The notes under the pieces are model-generated. The model was not told the DNA's origin, did no database searches, and worked only from the letters and a program-made list of their open reading frames with translations. A program made the translations under genes and the position numbers. This document shows, one piece after another, positions 38,226 to 46,812 of a DNA stretch of 64,000 nt; positions within the stretch are counted from its first letter, which is position 1; each line of letters begins with the position of its first letter. Source of the stretch: an uncultured Oceanospirillales bacterium (lineage in GTDB: Bacteria; Pseudomonadota; Gammaproteobacteria; Xanthomonadales; SZUA-36); NCBI GenBank assembly GCA_913055655.1, contig CAJXKA010000001.1, positions 868,842 through 932,841 of the forward strand. The letters run 5' to 3'.

Positions 38226-39224
38226 TCAGCGACTGAACTGAACGATCAGCAACACCGCCAGGGGGAACACCCAGCACATGATTTTCGCCAGCAAACGCGC
38301 CCGGTCAATGTCACCGGCGTCGACCCGGCGGGCCGTCATGACGGCAACGGCCAACGACACGCCGACCAGGATGATGCAACCCAGTACGAAACGATCAGCG
38401 ACGGTCAGGTAGCCCACCTGGGGCAAACCAAGGCGCAGGCTCACGCCAAAGGCGATGACCGAGAACACGGTGGCGCTGGCTGTGCCGATCCGTGGTGGTG
38501 ACAGCTGCGGCGGTAGCCAATGGACCACCCAGGCCAGCAACAGGATCAGTATCATCGGGAACACCAGGGTGATGACATGAAACAGGGCGTCACGCTGGGC
38601 GCGCAGCTGGAAACTGATCAACGGCGTACCTTCCCCGCTTTCCCGCAGCCTGAAGGTCGAGTGCCTGACCGGCAGGGGCTCGAAAATCCAGCCCTCGGCA
38701 CTGAACTCATCGACCCGGGCGACCAGTTCGCTGGCGCTTGAGTATTCCAGCTCGGCGAGCCCGTGCAGGTAGGAAACAATATCGATCGACAGGATCTGTT
38801 GGTCAAACGGAAATTCGTGCAGGTCGAGGTCAACCACCAGCGGTCCCGCCAGCCGGTGCCTGACCGTCACCCAGCCCTGCGCATCAACCGTGGCGACTTC
38901 GGGCAGGAGGCGATCAATGCCACGGTCGTTGAGAATCACAAGCCCCGGGTTCCAGATGTCCTCGAGTGAAATCACCCGCAACGCTTCCTCGCCGGCACGT
39001 GCGGCCAGGCGTGGATCCTGCCAGGAGAGTTCCGTGTATGCGTCAATCTCGAAGCGCTGGGCCTTGTCATCGATGTCGACGATGTCGAGCAGGCCAAAGA
39101 GCAGTGTTACCTCGACCGGACCGCCCTGGGACGGCGGCGCTGCTTGCGCACCTTCCGGTACCGCCAGTTCCGCCACAGCGGGTCCAGCCAGCCACAGGCA
39201 GGCCGCGGCCAGAAGCAGCTTCAT
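38226..39224 (-). CDS. Pentameric ligand-gated ion channel (prokaryotic Cys-loop family)
   Basis: 332 residues. Signal peptide about 1-19; beta-sandwich extracellular domain about 30-208 with WNPGLVILN (91-99) and the invariant Pro-loop FPFD (138-141), lacking the two Cys of eukaryotic loops; four membrane helices: M1 213-237, M2 245-266, M3 273-298, M4 311-330. M2 begins PPRIG, resembling the PAR stretch of anion-selective receptors and lacking the Glu of GLIC. Homopentameric channel in the inner membrane; ligand unknown. ATG 39224 starts the signal peptide. It is a single gene between htpG and the rplS terminator. Confidence 0.92.
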   Translation of the reverse strand: MKLLLAAACLWLAGPAVAELAVPEGAQAAPPSQGGPVEVTLLFGLLDIVDIDDKAQRFEIDAYTELSWQDPRLAARAGEEALRVISLEDIWNPGLVILNDRGIDRLLPEVATVDAQGWVTVRHRLAGPLVVDLDLHEFPFDQQILSIDIVSYLHGLAELEYSSASELVARVDEFSAEGWIFEPLPVRHSTFRLRESGEGTPLISFQLRAQRDALFHVITLVFPMILILLLAWVVHWLPPQLSPPRIGTASATVFSVIAFGVSLRLGLPQVGYLTVADRFVLGCIILVGVSLAVAVMTARRVDAGDIDRARLLAKIMCWVFPLAVLLIVQFSR

Positions 39225-39271
39225 GGTCGATCGATGTAGGGTCAGGCTGAAAACCCGGGCACCCCCCTGAT

Positions 39272-39298
39272 AAAAGAAAACCCGCCAGGGGCGGGTCT
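39272..39298 (-). terminator. Intrinsic terminator of the rpsP-rimM-trmD-rplS operon
   Basis: Minus strand ACCCGCC-CCT-GGCGGGT followed by TTTTCTTTT, 20 bases after the rplS stop. Confidence 0.85.
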
Positions 39299-39318
39299 TC
39301 CATTCAAACGATTTGCGC

Positions 39319-39678
39319 TCAGCTCGCTGGCGCGTTGAGCTTTTCCTTGATGCGGGCTGCCTTGCCTTCGAGACCGCGCAGGTAGTACAGCTTGGCGCGA
39401 CGGACGTCACCGCGACGCTTGACCGTGACCGAGTCGATCATCGGGCTGTAGGTCTGGAACACGCGCTCAACGCCGGTGCCGTGGGAGATTTTGCGCACGG
39501 TGAAGGCCGAGTTCAGGCCGCGGTTACGCAGCGCGATGACCACGCCTTCGAAGGCCTGCAGACGTTCGCGGTTGCCTTCCTTCACTTTCACGTTGACGAC
39601 CACCGTGTCACCCGGGGCGAACGCGGGAAGTTCACGGCTCATCTGTTCCTGGTTGATATCGTCGATGATCCTGCTCAT
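39319..39678 (-). CDS. rplS: 50S ribosomal protein L19
   Basis: 119 residues. Whole-length match: [60 protein letters not shown] and the basic tail [29 protein letters not shown]. Sits at the interface of the two ribosomal subunits. Last gene of the conserved rpsP-rimM-trmD-rplS operon; a terminator follows. Confidence 0.98.
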   Translation of the reverse strand: MSRIIDDINQEQMSRELPAFAPGDTVVVNVKVKEGNRERLQAFEGVVIALRNRGLNSAFTVRKISHGTGVERVFQTYSPMIDSVTVKRRGDVRRAKLYYLRGLEGKAARIKEKLNAPAS

Positions 39679-39720
39679 TGCTCTGTTTCCTTTTCCATCC
39701 GGCGCACCCGCCGGCGTTAA

Positions 39721-40467
39721 TCAGTGTTCGTTTTTGCTGATGAATTCTTCAAGTAACTGTTTTGATTCATCATCTAAATTTATGTTTTTCAACAAATCCG
39801 GACGCCTTTTCCAGGTTCGGCCCAGGGCCTGCTTTCGCCGCCACCTTGCAATCTCGCCATGGTCGCCGGATAACAGCACCGGCGGCACTTCCACGCCTTC
39901 GACATGCTCCGGCCGGGAGTAATGCGGATGGTCCAGGAGCCCCTCCGTGAAGGAGTCCTCGACTGCCGAATCCGCGTCGCCCAGTACGCCGGGCAGCAGC
40001 CGCATCATCGCGTCGACCATCACCGCGGCGGCCAGTTCGCCACCGCTGAGGACGTAGTCACCAATGGACCATTCCTCGTCAATCTCGAGCTGCACCAGGC
40101 GCTCGTCGATGCCTTCGTAGCGGCCACAGACCAGCAGGAGCCGGTCCCGTTCCGCCAGTTCGCGCACCGCGGCCTGGTCCAGCGGGCGCCCCTGGGGACT
40201 CAGCAATCCGGCTTTCACCGGACGCTTGTCCGCCTGCTTCGCCGCGCGGATGGTGCTGCGCAACGGCTCTACCGTCATGACCATCCCGGGGCCGCCGCCG
40301 TAAGGGCGGTCGTCCACCGTTTTGTGCCGGTCGGTGGCGAAATCCCGGGGGTTCCAGGTTTCCAGCCGCGCCTTGCCGTTGGCAATCGCCCTGCCGGTCA
40401 CGCCCACATTCACCATGGAACGCAGTTCTTCCGGGAACAGCGTGACGATATCGATCCGCATCGTCAT
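39721..40467 (-). CDS. trmD: tRNA (guanine37-N1)-methyltransferase
   Basis: 248 residues. N-terminal [10 protein letters not shown], then [12 protein letters not shown], the trefoil-knot SAM loop [37 protein letters not shown] and the C-terminal domain [24 protein letters not shown]. Methylates G37 of tRNAs reading CNN codons to prevent frameshifting. Third gene of the operon, between rimM and rplS; 42 bases before rplS. The C-terminal few residues ([22 protein letters not shown]) are coded by noticeably AT-rich DNA. Confidence 0.97.
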   Translation of the reverse strand: MTMRIDIVTLFPEELRSMVNVGVTGRAIANGKARLETWNPRDFATDRHKTVDDRPYGGGPGMVMTVEPLRSTIRAAKQADKRPVKAGLLSPQGRPLDQAAVRELAERDRLLLVCGRYEGIDERLVQLEIDEEWSIGDYVLSGGELAAAVMVDAMMRLLPGVLGDADSAVEDSFTEGLLDHPHYSRPEHVEGVEVPPVLLSGDHGEIARWRRKQALGRTWKRRPDLLKNINLDDESKQLLEEFISKNEH

Positions 40468-40470
40468 GCT

Positions 40471-40962
40471 TCAGTCCTCCGGGTCCCAGTCGACCTCCAT
40501 CCGTCCGGCCTCCAGGTCCACCCGGGTCACGAACCGGCCCATGACGAATGGCACCAGCCGCTCCCGGCCGTCCGGCCCGCCGCGAACGACCATCACGTCG
40601 TTGGCGCCGGTTTCCAGCATCTTCGCGACCTGCCCCAGGGGCTGCCCCCCGGTGGTGACCACGTCCAGGCCGACCAGGTCGGCCCAGTAAAAACTGCCGT
40701 CAACTTCCGGCAGTTGTTCGCGGCGAACCGCGATCTCGGCCTGCATCCATTCGCGGGCCTGTTCGGGGCTATCCACCCCCGGCAACGACACGACCAGTGT
40801 CTTGCCGTGCCGGCGACCTTCGCCGGCGGTGACTTCCTTCTGCTCCGGCCCGACCAGCCAGGGCTGGTAGTCGAAGATGGCTTCGCGCGGGTCGGTGTAG
40901 GAAAACACCTTCACCTGCCCTTTCAGGCCGTGTACGCCGGAGATGTACCCCAGCGTGACCAT
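40471..40962 (-). CDS. rimM: Ribosome maturation factor RimM
   Basis: 163 residues. LGYISGVHGLKGQVKVFSYTDP at the N-terminus (RimM domain) and a PRC-barrel-like C-terminal half (FYWADLVGLDVVTTGGQPLGQVAKMLETGANDVMVVRG ... LVPFV). Assists 30S head assembly by binding uS19. ATG 40962 is the only sensible start after the in-frame stop upstream. Third-position in the operon order rpsP-rimM-trmD-rplS, spaced 14 bases from rpsP and 3 from trmD. Confidence 0.96.
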   Translation of the reverse strand: MVTLGYISGVHGLKGQVKVFSYTDPREAIFDYQPWLVGPEQKEVTAGEGRRHGKTLVVSLPGVDSPEQAREWMQAEIAVRREQLPEVDGSFYWADLVGLDVVTTGGQPLGQVAKMLETGANDVMVVRGGPDGRERLVPFVMGRFVTRVDLEAGRMEVDWDPED

Positions 40963-40976
40963 GTCGGCCTGCGCGC

Positions 40977-41234
40977 TCAGGAAGCGGTGGCGGCCGTACG
41001 CGCCTCGCCGACCAGCTTGGAGACGCGCTCGGATACCTGTGCGCCTACGCCGGTCCAGTAATCGACGCGATCGAGATCGAGGCGCAGGCGTTCTTCCTGG
41101 CCGCGGGCGACCGGGTTGAAGAAGCCGATGCGTTCGATACGACGACCGTCACGCTTGTTGCGGCTGTCCGTCACGACAATGCTGTAGAACGGACGCTTCT
41201 TGGCGCCGGAGCGCGACAAACGAATCTTAACCAT
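40977..41234 (-). CDS. rpsP: 30S ribosomal protein S16
   Basis: 85 residues. [40 protein letters not shown] is the canonical S16 start; the C-terminus keeps [27 protein letters not shown] 41234 is preferred over the 20-residue longer open frame, which is unlike S16. First gene of the operon; about 100 bases upstream a TACAAT (41338-41333, minus strand) is a likely -10. Confidence 0.97.
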   Translation of the reverse strand: MVKIRLSRSGAKKRPFYSIVVTDSRNKRDGRRIERIGFFNPVARGQEERLRLDLDRVDYWTGVGAQVSERVSKLVGEARTAATAS

Positions 41235-41332
41235 CCTGATAATGACCTTCTGTTCTGGTTGAATCGAGCCGGTAGTTCCAGTTATGGGCCGCACACGGCA
41301 ACCCGTCCCGTTCCGGACTCAGGAAACCGCGC

Positions 41333-41338
41333 ATTGTA
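41333..41338 (-). promoter_or_regulatory. Candidate -10 element of the rpsP operon promoter
   Basis: TACAAT on the minus strand followed by a GC-rich discriminator (GCGCGG); a T-rich stretch (TTGTTTTCTTTTG) lies at the -35 distance without a clear hexamer. The intergenic 41235-41464 otherwise holds only the 5' leader and the start region of the divergent GNAT gene. Confidence 0.35.
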
Positions 41339-41464
41339 ACCCCTACGCAGACAAAAGAAAACAACAGGTTGCGCTTTTTTTTCGGGCATCGGCCACGGGG
41401 GGTTGTCGTGACCGCCCGCGCTGGCTAATCTCACGGATTCCCGGCCCGTGGCGAGTGGCGGCAC

Positions 41465-41998
41465 TTGACGAAAAACGCATTTGAACTGGAGACCCCGCGT
41501 TTGCTTCTTCGCGAGTTCACGGAAGATGACGCCGAGGCGTTGTTTCGCCTGAATTCAGACCCCAACGTCATGCGTTACACCGGCGATTCACCGTTTTCCG
41601 GTACGGCCGCGGCGCGTGATTTCATCCGCGCCTATGACCATTATGAGCGCCACGGATTCGGCCGCTGGGCCGTCACCCTCAAAGCAGACGGCAGCTTCAT
41701 GGGCTTTTGCGGCCTGCGCATGCACCCGGAACTCGGCGAAGTTGACCTCGCCTACCGGATCGCGCGGCGATACTGGGACAGCGGCTATGCGACGGAAGCC
41801 GCCCGCGGGGCGCTGAATGCAGGCTTCGAGCGTTTCGGGCTGGACACGATTACCGGTTGGGCCATGCGCGAGAACCTGCCGTCAATCACGGTGCTGCAGA
41901 AACTGGGGATGCAGTTCCGGGAAATGACCGAGGAAAACGGCGAATTCTGGCTGGTCTACGCCGTTGGTCGCGAGCGGTACCGCGCAGCGAACCGCTGA
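41465..41998 (+). CDS. GNAT family N-acetyltransferase (RimJ/RimL-like)
   Basis: 177 residues. N-terminal LETPRLLLREFTEDDAEALFRLNSDPNVMRY is the RimJ/RimL subgroup signature, followed by GFCGLRMHPELGEVDLAYRIARRYWDSGYATEAARGALNAGF, the acetyl-CoA loop, and MRENLPSITVLQKLGMQF. Acetylates amines, perhaps a ribosomal protein N-terminus or a small molecule; substrate unknown. Start is a TTG at 41465 in the absence of an ATG. Divergent from rpsP and convergent with ffh. Confidence 0.88.
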   Translation: MTKNAFELETPRLLLREFTEDDAEALFRLNSDPNVMRYTGDSPFSGTAAARDFIRAYDHYERHGFGRWAVTLKADGSFMGFCGLRMHPELGEVDLAYRIARRYWDSGYATEAARGALNAGFERFGLDTITGWAMRENLPSITVLQKLGMQFREMTEENGEFWLVYAVGRERYRAANR

Positions 41999-42011
41999 AT
42001 CGGCATCCCTG

Positions 42012-43394
42012 TCAGCGCATCCGCGGCCCGAATCCGCCGCCCGGGCCGCCCATTTTCTGCATCTGGCCCAGTCGCTTCATCATCTTGCCCATGCCGCCCT
42101 TGCCGAACTTTTTCATCATCTTCTGCATCTGGCCGAACTGCTTGAGCAGCTTGTTGACGTCCTGGATCGACGTGCCCGAGCCATTGGCGATGCGGCGCTT
42201 GCGTGAACCCTTGATCACGTCCGGAAACTGACGTTCCTTCAGGGTCATCGAGTTGATGATGGCCACCATGCGACGGGTTTCGCTGTCGTTGACCTTGTTC
42301 TTCACCTGGTCCGGCAGCTGGCCCATGCCGGGCAGCTTGTCCATCAGGCCGGTGACGCCGCCCATCTGGTCCATCTGTTCGATCTGTGACTTGAAGTCTT
42401 CCAGGCTGAAGCCGGCGCCGCGGCGGATCTTCTTCGCCAGCTTCTCGGCTTTTTCCTTGTCGACGGTGCGCTCGGCTTCCTCGACCAGCGACAGCACGTC
42501 GCCCATGCCGAGGATGCGCGAGGCGATACGGTCCGGGTAAAACGGCTGCAGGGCGTCGGGTTTCTCGCCCGCGCCGATGAACTTGATCGGTTTGCCGGTG
42601 ACCTGCCGCACCGACAGCGCGGCGCCGCCACGGGCGTCACCGTCGGTCTTGGTCAGCACCACGCCGGTCAGCGCGAGTGCCTCGTCGAACGCGCGCGCGG
42701 TGTTGGCGGCGTCCTGGCCGGTCATGGAATCGACCACGAACAGGATTTCGTGCGGGTTGACGGCCGACGCGATCGCTTTCGCCTCGTCCATCAGTTCGGC
42801 GTCGACGTGCAGGCGACCAGCGGTGTCGACCAGCAGGACGTCCATGAACTGGCGTTTTGCCTCGGCCAGCGCGTCCTGGGCGATGGCGACCGGGGCCTGG
42901 CTGATATCGGAAGGCTGGAAGGTTGCGCCCACCTGCCCTGCCAGTGTTTCCAACTGCTGGATGGCGGCGGGGCGGTAGACGTCCGCGCTGACCACCATGA
43001 CCTTCTTGCCGTGCGCCTCGGCCAGGTGTTTTGCCAGTTTCGCCGTGGTCGTCGTCTTGCCCGAACCCTGCAGGCCGGCCAGCATCACCACCACGGGCGC
43101 CGGGGCGTTCAGGTCCAGTGATTCATTGCGCTCGCCCATCACGCGGACGAGCTCGTCGTTGACGATTTTCACCAGTGCCTGGCCGGGGGTCAGGCTCCTG
43201 GTGACTTCCTGGCCCAGCGCACGCATGCGCACCTGGGCGATGAAGTCCTTCACCACCGGCAGGGCGACATCGGCTTCGAGCAAGGCCACGCGGACCTCGC
43301 GCAGTGCGTCGCGGATGGAATCTTCGGTCAGGCGGCCCTTGCCACGCAGGCCGGCCATGGCGCCGGAAAGGCGCTCAGTCAAGCTGGAAAACAT
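42012..43394 (-). CDS. ffh: Signal recognition particle protein Ffh
   Basis: 460 residues. NG GTPase domain with GLQGSGKTTTTAKLA, DTAGRLHVD and TKTDGDARGGAALS, then the methionine-rich M domain that binds signal sequences and 4.5S RNA (GSGTSIQDVNKLLKQFGQMQKMMKKF, MMKRLGQMQKMGG). Co-translational targeting to SecYEG via FtsY. Divergent from ypjD with about 67 bases between starts. Confidence 0.97.
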   Translation of the reverse strand: MFSSLTERLSGAMAGLRGKGRLTEDSIRDALREVRVALLEADVALPVVKDFIAQVRMRALGQEVTRSLTPGQALVKIVNDELVRVMGERNESLDLNAPAPVVVMLAGLQGSGKTTTTAKLAKHLAEAHGKKVMVVSADVYRPAAIQQLETLAGQVGATFQPSDISQAPVAIAQDALAEAKRQFMDVLLVDTAGRLHVDAELMDEAKAIASAVNPHEILFVVDSMTGQDAANTARAFDEALALTGVVLTKTDGDARGGAALSVRQVTGKPIKFIGAGEKPDALQPFYPDRIASRILGMGDVLSLVEEAERTVDKEKAEKLAKKIRRGAGFSLEDFKSQIEQMDQMGGVTGLMDKLPGMGQLPDQVKNKVNDSETRRMVAIINSMTLKERQFPDVIKGSRKRRIANGSGTSIQDVNKLLKQFGQMQKMMKKFGKGGMGKMMKRLGQMQKMGGPGGGFGPRMR

Positions 43395-43461
43395 TCGGGG
43401 CTCCGGTTGCCGGGGTCGGTTATTATAGCGGCCGTCTACTGGCAGTGAACGACGAATTCCA

Positions 43462-44289
43462 ATGCATCAGGCCTGGTTACTGGGCGCCGTCATTTTTTAC
43501 CTGGGCGCCGTGTTCGCCCTGTACCGCAACCTGCTCGCCGAGAGCGGGCCGGGCGAGGTGAGCGTCAATCGCACGCCGGCCATCGCGCTGGCCGCACTGG
43601 GAGCCACCTGCCACACCATCGCCCAGGCGATGCACTGGCTGCCCCCCGGCCAGGCCGAGGTCAGCCTGCTGAACGTGATGTCACTGTGCGCGCTGGTCGG
43701 CGTGGTCGTGCCGCTGCTGTCACTGACGACCCGTTCGCCGCTGTTCGATTCCGCGCTGGTGGTGCTGCCGCTCGCCGTGGTCGTGCTGGCCGTGGAAGCC
43801 ACCGTGAGCACACCCGCGACGCTGCTGAATACCTCGTCACCGGCCATGACCGTTCACGTCGTCAGCTCCGTGGCGGCGTTCTGCCTGCTGGGGCTGGCCG
43901 GCGTCTACGCCGGGTTTATTGCCGTCATCGACCACTTCCTGCGGCACCACCACCTGAACCGGCTGGTGCGCACCCTGCCCGCGCTGCAGACACTGGAATC
44001 GCTGCTGTTCAGGCTGATCGGCATCGGCTTTGTGCTCCTGACGGTCTCGCTGGTCACGGGCCTGGTGTTCGTCGATAACCTGCTGGCACAGCACCTGGCC
44101 CACAAGACCATCCTGGCTTTCGTGGCCTGGCTGATTTTCGGGTTGCTGCTGCTGGGGCGGCGCGCCTGGGGGTGGCGGGGTCGCCGGGCCGTGCGCTTTA
44201 CGCTGGCCGGCGTGATCGTCCTGGTGCTGGCCTATTTCGGCAGCAAGCTGGTGCTGGAAGTCCTGCTGGGCGAACACTGGGCCGCCTGA
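43462..44289 (+). CDS. ypjD: YpjD/CcsA-type inner-membrane protein
   Basis: 275 residues with eight hydrophobic segments. The cytochrome c assembly (CcsA/HemX-like) pattern is present, including conserved His residues in the periplasmic/membrane regions (TVHVVSSVAAFCLLGLAGVYAGF and HLAHKTILAFVAWLIFGLLLLGR). In gammaproteobacteria the ypjD gene is regularly placed next to ffh, as here. Proposed roles involve heme handling or magnesium/cobalt efflux; not proven. Converges with radA. Confidence 0.85.
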   Translation: MHQAWLLGAVIFYLGAVFALYRNLLAESGPGEVSVNRTPAIALAALGATCHTIAQAMHWLPPGQAEVSLLNVMSLCALVGVVVPLLSLTTRSPLFDSALVVLPLAVVVLAVEATVSTPATLLNTSSPAMTVHVVSSVAAFCLLGLAGVYAGFIAVIDHFLRHHHLNRLVRTLPALQTLESLLFRLIGIGFVLLTVSLVTGLVFVDNLLAQHLAHKTILAFVAWLIFGLLLLGRRAWGWRGRRAVRFTLAGVIVLVLAYFGSKLVLEVLLGEHWAA

Positions 44290-44293
44290 ACGG

Positions 44294-45655
44294 TCAGTCG
44301 AAGGCCTTGTCCAGGGCCTCTTCAAGGGTTTTGACCACGATGACTTCAAGCCCAGCCGGGGCCTTTCGCGGCGCGTTGGCCGCCGGGATCACGGCCCGTT
44401 CGAATCCGTGGGTCAGCGCTTCCTTCAGTCGCTCCTCGCCGTTGTAGACCGGGCGGATTTCACCGCCCAGGCCGACTTCGCCGAAACAGACCTGGCGCTT
44501 TGGTAATGGGCGGTCGCGAAAACTGGACAGCACAGCCAGCGCCACTGGCAGGTCGCAGCCGGTTTCCGACAGCCTGATGCCGCCGACCACGTTGATGAAG
44601 ACGTCCTGGTCCGACATCGAGACACCGGCATGGCGGTGCAGCACCGCCAGCAGCATGGCCAGGCGGTTGTGGTCCAGGCCAAGCGCGACACGGCGCGGGT
44701 TCGCCAGGTGGCTGGTATCCACCAGGGCCTGCAGTTCCAGCAGCAGGGGCCGCGTGCCCTCACGAATGACAGTCACCACGCTGCCACTGGTGGACTCCAC
44801 GCCGCTGAGGAAAATGGCCGAGGGGTTGCTGACCGGCTTCAGGCCGGTGCCGGTCATGGCGAACAGGCCGAGCTCATTCACCGTGCCGAAACGGTTCTTC
44901 ACCGAGCGCACGACGCGATAGCGGCTGCCGCTGTCGGACTCGAAATACAGCACCGCGTCGACCATGTGCTCGAGCACGCGGGGGCCTGCCAGTGCACCGT
45001 CCTTGGTCACGTGCCCGACCAGCAGCATGGTGCAACGGTTCTGCTTGGCATGGCGAACCAGGGCCGCGGCGCATTCGCGCACCTGGGTTACGGACCCCGG
45101 CGCGGAGGCCACCTGTTCGCTGAACAGGGTCTGGATGGAATCGATCACGACCAGGCCGGGATTTCGTTCCGCCACGGCGGCCAGGATCTGTTCGACGCTC
45201 GTTTCCGTGAGGCAGTCCAGTGCGCCGGCATCCAGGTTAAGCCGCCGCGCGCGCATGGCGATCTGCTGCAGGGATTCTTCGCCGGTCACGTACAGGCAGG
45301 GCTCGCTGGCGCGGATATGTGCCAGCGCCTGCAACAACAGCGTGGACTTCCCGATGCCCGGGTCGCCGCCCAAAAGGACCACTGAACCCGTGACCAGGCC
45401 GCCACCCAGCACCCGGTCGAGTTCGGCCAGGCCGGTGGAACGGCGCTCGTCGGTGGTGTTCTCAACGCTGGCCAGCGTCACCACGCCCGTCGCGCCCGAA
45501 CCCGCGTAGCCGAGACGCCCCCGCCCGGGTGCGGGCGCCGCCACACGGGCCTCGGTCACCGTGTTCCAGGCCTCGCAGTCCGGACACTGCCCGGACCACT
45601 TCGACAATACGCTGCCGCACTCGGTGCACTGGTACTGGGTCTTTGCCTTGGCCAT
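44294..45655 (-). CDS. radA: DNA repair protein RadA
   Basis: 453 residues. N-terminal zinc finger YQCTECGSVLSKWSGQCPDCEAWNT, Walker A GGDPGIGKSTLLLQ, RadA-specific KNRFG motif in VVRSVKNRFGTVNELG, and a C-terminal Lon-like domain (GGIRLSETGCDLPVALAVLSSFRDRPLP). Acts in branch migration and recombinational repair. The ATG at 45655 directly precedes the zinc finger; the 26 codons of open frame upstream are dropped because no RadA begins that way and a ribosome site (GGAGGAACC) lies just before 45655. Confidence 0.96.
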   Translation of the reverse strand: MAKAKTQYQCTECGSVLSKWSGQCPDCEAWNTVTEARVAAPAPGRGRLGYAGSGATGVVTLASVENTTDERRSTGLAELDRVLGGGLVTGSVVLLGGDPGIGKSTLLLQALAHIRASEPCLYVTGEESLQQIAMRARRLNLDAGALDCLTETSVEQILAAVAERNPGLVVIDSIQTLFSEQVASAPGSVTQVRECAAALVRHAKQNRCTMLLVGHVTKDGALAGPRVLEHMVDAVLYFESDSGSRYRVVRSVKNRFGTVNELGLFAMTGTGLKPVSNPSAIFLSGVESTSGSVVTVIREGTRPLLLELQALVDTSHLANPRRVALGLDHNRLAMLLAVLHRHAGVSMSDQDVFINVVGGIRLSETGCDLPVALAVLSSFRDRPLPKRQVCFGEVGLGGEIRPVYNGEERLKEALTHGFERAVIPAANAPRKAPAGLEVIVVKTLEEALDKAFD

Positions 45656-45792
45656 GGTTCCTCCTCGTTGAACCCGCGTTGTAGCACTTCGTTCGCGACA
45701 CGACCAGCCCTCGTCGCCCGTGACACCTGACATGGGACATCAGCAGGCGGTTTTCCTACAATGGCGCGGGGAGAAATCAGGGAATCACCACT

Positions 45793-46812
45793 TTGCGAAA
45801 TCGTCAGGACCAGCCGTTGATCGGGGAATCACCCGGTTTCCTGGAAGTGCTGGAACATGTTTCCCGCGTTGCACCACTGGACCGGCCCGTGCTGATCATC
45901 GGCGAGCGCGGCACCGGCAAGGAACTGATCGCGGCCCGGGTGCACTATCTTTCTAAACGCTGGGACCAGCCGTTCGTGAAGATGAACTGCGCGGCGCTGG
46001 CGGAGTCGCTGCTCGAAACCGAACTGTTCGGGCACGAGGCGGGCTCCTTTACCGGCGCCGCGAAGCGCCGGCTCGGGCGGTTCGAACTGGCCGACCAGGG
46101 CAGCCTTTTCCTCGATGAACTGGCCACCACCTCCACCCGTGTGCAGGAAAAAGTGCTGCGCGTCATCGAGTACGGCGAACTCGAGCGGGTGGGCGGCAAC
46201 GACACGGTGCGCACGGATGTGCGGATTATCGGCGCGACGCACGAGGACCTGCCGCGACTGGTCGATGAGGGCCGGTTCCGCGCCGACCTGCTGGACCGGC
46301 TGGCGTTTGATGTCATTACCCTGCCGCCGCTGCGAGCGCGCCAGGAGGACATCGTGCCGCTGGCCGAGCACTTCGCCGTGAAGATGGCCGGTGAACTGGG
46401 CCGCGAACTGTTTCCCGGCTTCTCCGAATCAGCCCGCGACGCCCTGATGGATCACCACTGGCCCGGCAACGTTCGCGAGCTCAAGAACGTGGTGGAGCGC
46501 GCCGTCTACCGGGCCGGTGACGATGCGGAGAGCGTCGACGACATCGTGTTTGACCCCTTCGAAAGCCCCTGGCGGCCACGGGGTGATGAAACACGTGACG
46601 GTAGCGATGGCACCACTTCGGCTGCCGGGCTGGCGACACCGAGCGGCCCGTACGACTTCAAGCAGCACATGCAGGACCTGGAAATCGACCTGATCAAGCA
46701 GGCCCTGGCGGAGTGCCGTTTTAACCAGAAGCAGACCGCCGAGCACCTGGGCATGACCTACCACCAGCTACGCGGCTACCTGCGAAAATACGAGCTGACC
46801 GACGGCGATTAA
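45793..46812 (+). CDS. Sigma-54-dependent transcriptional activator, PspF-like
   Basis: 339 residues lacking a receiver domain. AAA+ core with Walker A GERGTGKELIA, GAFTGA-loop variant AGSFTGAAKRRLGRFELA, Walker B SLFLDELAT, arginine-finger region and a C-terminal Fis-type HTH (FNQKQTAEHLGMTYHQLRGYLRKY). 'DELATTSTRVQEKVLRVIEYGELERVGG' closely matches PspF, the phage-shock activator. The loop has Ser in place of the second Ala. Start TTG 45793. No pspA gene is adjacent. The two stop codons of this gene and dnaB overlap. Confidence 0.9.
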   Translation: MRNRQDQPLIGESPGFLEVLEHVSRVAPLDRPVLIIGERGTGKELIAARVHYLSKRWDQPFVKMNCAALAESLLETELFGHEAGSFTGAAKRRLGRFELADQGSLFLDELATTSTRVQEKVLRVIEYGELERVGGNDTVRTDVRIIGATHEDLPRLVDEGRFRADLLDRLAFDVITLPPLRARQEDIVPLAEHFAVKMAGELGRELFPGFSESARDALMDHHWPGNVRELKNVVERAVYRAGDDAESVDDIVFDPFESPWRPRGDETRDGSDGTTSAAGLATPSGPYDFKQHMQDLEIDLIKQALAECRFNQKQTAEHLGMTYHQLRGYLRKYELTDGD

